Shown in pieces: positions 49,475-64,000 of a DNA stretch of 64,000 nt. Source of the DNA: Maylandia zebra. Lineage: Eukaryota; Chordata; Actinopteri; Cichliformes; Cichlidae. The stretch covers positions 2,299,919 through 2,363,918 of the forward strand of contig NC_135188.1 of assembly GCF_041146795.1 (NCBI RefSeq), written 5' to 3'. The stretch's first letter is position 1. Each line of letters begins with the position of its first letter. The position numbers were made by a program, and so were the translations under genes. The notes beneath the pieces were generated by a model. It was not told where the DNA came from. It was given only the letters and a program-made list of their open reading frames with translations, and did no database searches.

Positions 49475-51731
49475 CAAACACAATCCAGCTTTATTTTCCT
49501 CATATAGATTTGACTGTACACAGTTCAGACCATTACACAGAAGGCATAAATGAATAAATTCAGTGCTCTCTTTTACATCTTTTTCAAAGACACATGGCAA
49601 TAATAAATAGCGCTCATGAAACAAGACGATCAACACGTTTTCAAACTGTACAAAATTTACAGCAATTGAGATGCAAAGTTTGGAGGCAACACAGACTGAA
49701 TGAAACTGTCCTGGTAATATGTTTGTTATTTCATTTAACTGTGAAACTTCGATAGAAGCTCAAACATTACGCTGTAATTACGGTGCACTCATCCTGGGGG
49801 TAACAGATGTTTACTCATGGTTGATGTGGGTTATAGACTGCATCCCTTTTTTAACTGTCACATATGAACACATGAACAATTGTAATGTTTTACAGTAGCT
49901 CAGTAATTTAAAACGAATGTTTTGATCTCGAGTACACTATTCTTCTTTCAAAACTTTGTCCACGTTGCTTCCAACTGTCATTTCTAAGTGATAAATGAAA
50001 TAATCAAATATGAGATCTTCCTAAATTTGTTTTTTCTATAATACATTTATTCTTCGTTGTTTTGGAATTTAACTAACTGTAATACATCTAAATGTTACCC
50101 CCATGTTACACTTTATATAGTTTTAATTTTATCAACCAAATAATTACGCTGTAATTTTAGAGCTGTAATCTCGAGTTTCTCTGAATAGTGTCATCTTGTA
50201 TTTCTTTATTTGCTTCCTGGTATTGAAAACACTCGTTTTTTTCCCTCTTTTCCTTGTTTTTTTTTTTTAACAAAAGAAGTACCCACATGAATAAGACTCT
50301 GTTTCTCTTTTGAAGCAGAGATCAAATCTAAATGATGGTTCCTGCATGCTCAGCAGGTCAAGAATCAGAAACACCGAATCGTTCCACTGTTTCAGTTGTT
50401 GTGGGTCTTTAAAGATGCAGCTGTGGGAAATGCATCGGCCCGGCAGTCGTGCCAGCACTGACGCTAAAGCATCAGCCCTGAATGTGGGGGACTATCGGTA
50501 ATCCCTCTGACATGCAGGCCAGGCAGTGGGAGAACAGGCTGACAACACATCTGGGGTCAGTAAGTAGGTTGATAGCAGGCAAAGCTGCACTGAGTAGATT
50601 ACCAAGAGGCGCCTGGATCAGACCGAAGAAACTCAAGAGAGTTTTTATCTGTGTTCCTGCTTGTTAGCATTTTAAGTGTCAAATTTATGTTTGCTTTTCA
50701 ACGTCTGCAAAAGAATCTGCATGTGCATACAAATGGATAAGATGCGGGGCGTCTTTAGCAGTTAGAACTGAATATTTCCAAACCGTATACATGTCTTGAC
50801 TTTGCCTTAAACGTATAAGCTTTTTATTCCTGGCGAGTCTGTGTCTGAGATAATTTAATACTGACGGACGTCTGCTTCCAGACCAGCTTTTACACAGATG
50901 ACAACAAGTCAAGCACCTATAAATATAGAAGAGAGATCTGCTTTGTAGCAAACAGTGATCGCCCTCATTCAAAGAGGGGAGACATAAACTTCTAATGAAC
51001 AGACGGACGGACAGAGGAAAGGACGGGCAGACCAACAGTCATCTATTTCCTAATAAGTTTGAGCACTATGTTAAAAACAACAAAAGCATCAGCGTGGTTC
51101 AAAATTAACACTTGTGCCGCTCTTTTTTTGTAAATTTCTCTCCCAATGAAACACTGTTTGTTGCCTTGTGCATACGTCTCTCCTCCTTTTCTCTGCTCTC
51201 CCCACATTCCTGTCCACACGTGTAGAGAGACGAGGAGAGTAAAGTGCATCGCCAATGTAAAGGCTTGGATGTGGCTGTACGGCAGGCCTGCTCAGTATGA
51301 ATGAGAAGCATGCAGGTGACTCCTGGGTTTCGTAGGGACTTTGATCTGGATTGTGTCGCCCTAATGTTGTGTGGTTTATTTCAAGGGATGAGACGTTTCT
51401 CCCCTGTGAGCATTACTCCACCGATATATTTGAGATCCGGTCTCACTTTCAGAGAGTGAACGAACAAAACAAAGTGTAAAAAACGATCGTATGATGCAGA
51501 GTTGACTCATTCTGTGTGGAGGCGTTCTCGCTGCTTCCGCTCAGACTACATATCTCGATGGCTACCTCACCAACTACGACTGCTGCGGGACTCTCCCTTC
51601 TCCTTCGCCCAACATCGCACCCGAAACATACCAGCAGTGGACCGTGGAGAACGATAGAAAGAAATGTAAAAAGCCTTCTGAGTCCACTTTGATGTTTCCC
51701 CACAGTACTTTTTTTTTACCATGTCTGAGAC
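49475..51731 (-). other. lhx4 3' UTR (approximate)
   Basis: Minus-strand sequence after the lhx4 stop, about 2.2 kb with no other gene. Possible AATAAA signals (seen as TTTATT on the plus strand) occur at 51375-51380, 50823-50828 and 49490-49495. The last has a GT-rich stretch just downstream, so the 3' end is placed there provisionally. Alternative ends are possible. Confidence 0.4.
49490..49495 (-). terminator. Candidate distal lhx4 poly(A) signal (AATAAA)
   Basis: AATAAA on the minus strand, followed by gctggattgtgtttgggtt, a GT-rich downstream element. Confidence 0.4.
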
Positions 51732-59664
<7,933 letters not shown>

Positions 59665-59924
59665 CGTGATCCAAACCGGGAGACAAGCGCACGCACATAC
59701 ACCCGCAAAACGGTGGGCGCACTCCCCCGTCCTGTCTCGTGAAGAAAACAAACAATGATGCTGATGTTGTTGGGCCTTCGTGCGATTTGGAGGCTGATCT
59801 CTGTCGCTGTCCCGTCAAGCCTCTATTCCTGTTATTTTCCTATTCCCGGGATGGTGTCCGTGCTGTGCCGTGCCGTGTTGAGCTGTTTTGGAGTGGATCA
59901 GACAGGCTGCTTGGTCCATTCAGC

Positions 59925-59985
59925 GCTGCAGGGGCGGCGGGGCCTGACGTCACCACGGCAGAGGCTGACCAGGAGCCAATAGGAG
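59925..59985 (-). promoter_or_regulatory. Candidate lhx4 core promoter: GC box, CRE, CCAAT
   Basis: Within 60 bases, 270-320 bp upstream of the lhx4 ATG, lie a GC box (GGGGCGGCGGGG, 59931-59942), a perfect CRE palindrome TGACGTCA (59945-59952) and a CCAAT box (59976-59980, plus-strand orientation). Their clustering in a CpG-rich patch is promoter-like. The start site itself is not visible. Confidence 0.45.
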
Positions 59986-62900
59986 AGCAGGAAGAGGAGG
60001 CCCCCCGAAGGCGGAAAGCATCCTCAATAGGTGTACAAGGAAGAAGGAGAAAGGAGAGGAGCAGGGGAGTCTTACATGGTATATGAGAAAGTCTCTGGAG
60101 AGGCGGGGCCTCGCTCCCTTGGAGACCATAAATAGCTCACTGCAGTGGCTTCCAGAGGGTCCCCGGGCAAGCAGGGCTCCTTTAGGAGAGGAGGAGAAGG
60201 GACCCGTGTTGCCAGGAAAATTAGAGTTCAGCTACATGTCATTTTACTTTAGAAATGATCCACGAAGCAACAAAAAAGAAAGCGTGTCTGCTGTCCACGC
60301 AGATTTCCCTGCGGATCGTCCAGACTACAGTGTTGTTTCTTCAGCACCCACGTCTGTGACCAAATGCGATGCAAAAATGTACTTTTATAGAATATCAGCA
60401 GGTGGGATGGCGGCATCAGTCAATTCAATGCAAGTAAACGCATTTTTCTTCATTTTTATTATTTGGTGATGGGATTGATTGGCCCTATAAAACACGCATG
60501 TAGGCACCATCACACCTGAAAAGTATCCCTGTAATCTGAGGTCTTACTACAGCTAAGGGTGCAAAAAAAAAGGGAAAAAATAATAAATGAAGCCACACCA
60601 CAGAAGGAATATTATTGGACACGTCTGAGTCACATTCACAGCACCGTCACCTGTAGCCCTTTTCCCGGCAGTGGCAGCTCCCGTGCAGCTGCTCTCTCAG
60701 TGACAGGTAGGATTAGGAGTCTGGGCGCAGTCCTCCTGACACTGCTCATTTCAAACCCCATCGTCTGAGACTGCTCTCCCGGATAAGATATTCCCTCCGG
60801 AGGGCCGCTAGTTCAGGCTAGATGAACTCAATCTTCGCTTCCAATTTACTTCAAGCATGGAAAGAAAAGCACACAGTGGCGCTTTGCCGCCGCGGTCCGC
60901 CTCCAAACCAGTGCAGGTTGTTTCCATCAACTCCAAGTCCGTCTGAGGGTCCCAGGTGATTGTTTGCAGCTCGCTCTCTCTCACACACACACTCACACAC
61001 ACCACATGTTCAACTAAAACAAAACCAGTAATTTTTCTTTATTTAAAAAAACAAACAATAAGTGAAAGCATTTCTTTTTAGTTTATTTACCGCTTGGCTA
61101 TTTTAGGTGAGGTTTTAGTAGTTCAAGCGGTGTATCAATTCGACGCATTTATACCCTTTAATATCCAACACATATTTGAGATCTTCTGTGATGTGACTCA
61201 ATATTATGCACTAGTAATAGATCAAAACTAGCGGACTATTTTATTTGGCTTTACAAATATCAGAAAAAGGGGAGAACAAGCTCTGGCAAAGTAAATTTAA
61301 GTTGGCGTCATATTATGCATATTTCCCCCTTTTTGCCCATAAACTGATTCTATCTCTGTTTATTATTTATTTTTATTTATTTATTTTATAGCCACCCTAT
61401 GGTGTTTTGACCCACAATCCCCTTCGCCTGTATGCGTGGCGTTTCCAGATATAATTTAGTAAAATGAAAACGGACATCAGGATGATTAAAAGGCAGGCTG
61501 GGATATTACAGGAATTTTATCCGTCCATCCATCCATCAGTAACGCGCACGTGTGGCGAGGGGATCATATGGTCTCACTTTATTTTCATTATACACTTTTC
61601 CCCTCAAGATCATTCAATTTATTCGACTATTCAATTACTCTGATTGTTGGAATCGAGGCCCTTTAGCTGTCCTAGAAAACAATGCAGATAAAATGCTCTT
61701 AAACTGTCAGCAAAGGGCAACACAATTAGAATAATTGACGGATGCAAATGCAGCGAGAGAGAAGATACGAGCGCGCACATCTGGTTTAGTGGGACAGTAA
61801 ATGATGAGGTGCGTTTTTCATCTTTAAATGAGATGGCAAAGCAACGTGGCTATTAGTGCACTGAATGATGTGCAAAACAATCCGCATTTGGGGGGTAATC
61901 GTTTTACATTTTACAAATATATGTATGCTGCACACAACAGTTAAAAATAATAGTAATTGAAGTGTGACATTACAGAGAAGATATATTTAATGTTATTATC
62001 CAAGGGGACTCAAACGGCTTCCGCTCTGTTAAATTCGCCCGGGCAGTCAAATGAAGTTTAATTCGTAAACATTTTTAACACAAATCAGTAAAGATGTTTT
62101 TGATTTTTCTGTTTTTATGATACATATTTGGAAGGAGGTTATTTATCTAAATGAATGTAATCTTGAGAGGAGGCAGCTCTCGGACAATAACTCAAACAGA
62201 GGGCGACTCCTTTGCCACCGCCGTTGACCCAAGCACCTCTAATTAGATCTAATATTTCAGTGGATGAGTTCATTGTCACCAAAGCGCAAATCTGCGATTC
62301 ACAGATCCATCTTAGTGAGAGCAGAGAGTCAGGATATCTTATGTGATCAGGCTTTCATGGAGCGCGATTCATTTGTGGGATGAAAACCTGCAGCAGGCCT
62401 GGTTCATAACGAGCCACAACAGAAAAAGCTTCATCTGAGTGTTTATTATTTTTGTGCGTTTAAATCTATTATTTGAATGTTAGTCACACAAACCAACGTG
62501 GATGTCAGCTGAGCACATTTGCCATGCAATGGTGATAACACGGTTCAGAGCACAGATTCAGCCTGGGTACGATCAAATTCATGCAGAGACTGCGAGCAGA
62601 ACAAATGGCTTCCCTTCGTGCAACACTTACACTTTAGAAGTGCGTAAATGTATTCTCGACTTCCAAGACGAATTACAGCCCAGCGCATCGCGCAGACCTA
62701 CCTGGCAGTCTGTCTCCTCTCTGCTCTCCCTCCTCCTCCTCGCCTTCTTCTTCTCCTCCTCCATACCGCCGAGGCTCGTTTCAGCGGGGTGAGCCAGAGC
62801 TCGCAGGGAAACTGCAGTAGTCAGTCCACACTTTCTCCGCCGTCCACCCGCAAAACAACATCAGGTAGCAGTGGCACCGTGTCCCCACGCATTTGGTCCG

Positions 62901-64000
62901 AAAGCAGGAAAGGAACAGAGAGAGGGAGAGAGGCAGAAAGCGAGGGGGAAACCTTAGGAGAGAGCTCGGAGGAGAAAATTAAATTGCACTTGGGGGGCAA
63001 ATTCTATTAGGGAATAGTTATTGTCTCCTGACAGCTCCTGTCCATTTGGGTAATTAGTAGAAGAGATTGGTTGAACAAACGAAATCTATTCCCGTCAGAA
63101 ATGATATTTTCCAATTCCCTGATTGAACCTGACCCTGTCCTGCTAAGACGAGGCGGTAATAGGCTCATTTGACTCGAATAACTACAACAGTTTAAGCCAA
63201 GCCTGCCCGAAGAAGGATTTCATTTGGATTTTGCTTTATTTTCACGACACACTGATAAGATTTAATTGAAACACTATTAATATTATTTATTTATGACAAG
63301 ATAAAGACACACAAACAGGAGAATTCAGCAGGATCCCCCTTTAACTGAAAGCCCTTTAAATTATCCAGTTTCAATTATAAGTCCTGTGATGCACTGGCAC
63401 CTGCCCAAGGTGCTGCCCTGTCTGAATGCTGCCCGTCGTGCTGGAATAGACTCCCGACCCTCACGAACTTCATTAGATAAGCGTGGAAAGCAAATGGATA
63501 TAAGGATGAATGAAAGCTGAGACCTGAAGCTTAAGCTGCTCTTGCAAACCAGAGCGCAAAAAATAATCTGGATTCAGGTGAAACCTCCTGATGCAAAAAT
63601 GATGTTAATGTGTGATTAGCAGAAGCCCAGAGCTGCAAAAACACATTAACAGCTCCTATAAGATTACAGTTCCTCTGCAGCTCCTGTTGTTTTCTCTGCA
63701 TTCTCAGATTTAAAATAGGCATTCTGAATTAGTTCGCATTTTCACCGTTCATGGGGCACACGCAGCTAATGCATAGCATTTAAAATACAAGACTGATTTT
63801 GACCAACATTATTGAATGAAACCATATTGTTTTTTTAATTTCAGCAAATAAAACCCAAAACCAAATAAAATGCATTTACTCCAGTGTTGTATTTTGATAT
63901 TTCTATTTAAGATAACTATTAAAATCAGATTATTTTACTGCAGATGACTGATCATAACAAACTACTCAGTAAAAATGTGTGAAGGCCCGCATCCACAACC
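59986..64000. other. lhx4 upstream region
   Basis: No further gene seen to the right edge. It contains a symmetric homeodomain-type site TCTAATTAGA (62238-62247) followed by TCTAATATT, and a GC/CT-rich patch at 62690-62960. In mammals the next gene out is QSOX1 (from memory); none of it is recognisable here. Confidence 0.6.

Overview
This is ordinary vertebrate nuclear DNA from a ray-finned fish, most likely a percomorph teleost. Coding exons are short, separated by large introns with GT...AG borders. The background is AT-rich with long (TG)n tracts. The repeats are of teleost type: Rex3/RTE-like LINE pieces, a Penelope-like piece, Tc1/mariner and hAT copies, and a small TTAA-flanked MITE. 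There is no bacterial, phage or CRISPR content.

Three protein genes can be read. (1) Positions 1-7682, minus strand: the first two coding exons of xpr1, the SPX-domain phosphate exporter, which runs off the left edge. (2) Positions 12320-40882, plus strand: a complete acbd6 in eight coding exons (298 aa), with an acyl-CoA-binding domain followed by two ankyrin repeats. (3) Positions 51732-59664, minus strand: a complete lhx4 in six coding exons (387 aa), with two LIM domains, a homeodomain and the LHX3/4-type C-terminus. xpr1 and acbd6 are head-to-head about 4.6 kb apart. acbd6 and lhx4 are tail-to-tail about 10.8 kb apart, stop to stop. From memory, human 1q25 has the same order and relative orientation (LHX4-ACBD6-XPR1), so this is an old linkage block.

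Layout. 1-7.7 kb: xpr1 intron 2 (part), exon 2, intron 1 and exon 1, with microsatellites and a LINE fragment. 7.7-12.3 kb: CpG-rich xpr1 promoter side, then an old Tc1/mariner copy split by a 1.5 kb TA-flanked element. 12.3-41.7 kb: acbd6. Its introns hold a Penelope-like remnant, a retroposon with target-site duplications inside an older repeat, a tRNA-headed SINE-like repeat, a TTAA-flanked MITE, an RTE LINE fragment and candidate regulatory DNA. 41.7-49.5 kb: convergent intergenic DNA with two nested hAT-type elements, each with its own 8-bp target duplication. 49.5-59.7 kb: lhx4. 59.7-64 kb: lhx4 promoter side.

The three genes do not form a pathway: XPR1 exports phosphate, ACBD6 binds long-chain acyl-CoA and supports protein N-myristoylation, and LHX4 is a developmental transcription factor. 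Their lasting linkage suggests, without proving it, that lhx4 control elements lie in acbd6 introns. I found no new biological system. The best leads are a non-canonical GC-AG donor on the 13-kb acbd6 intron before a 31-nt exon, the nested transposon histories, and a retroposon with a possible 3' transduction.
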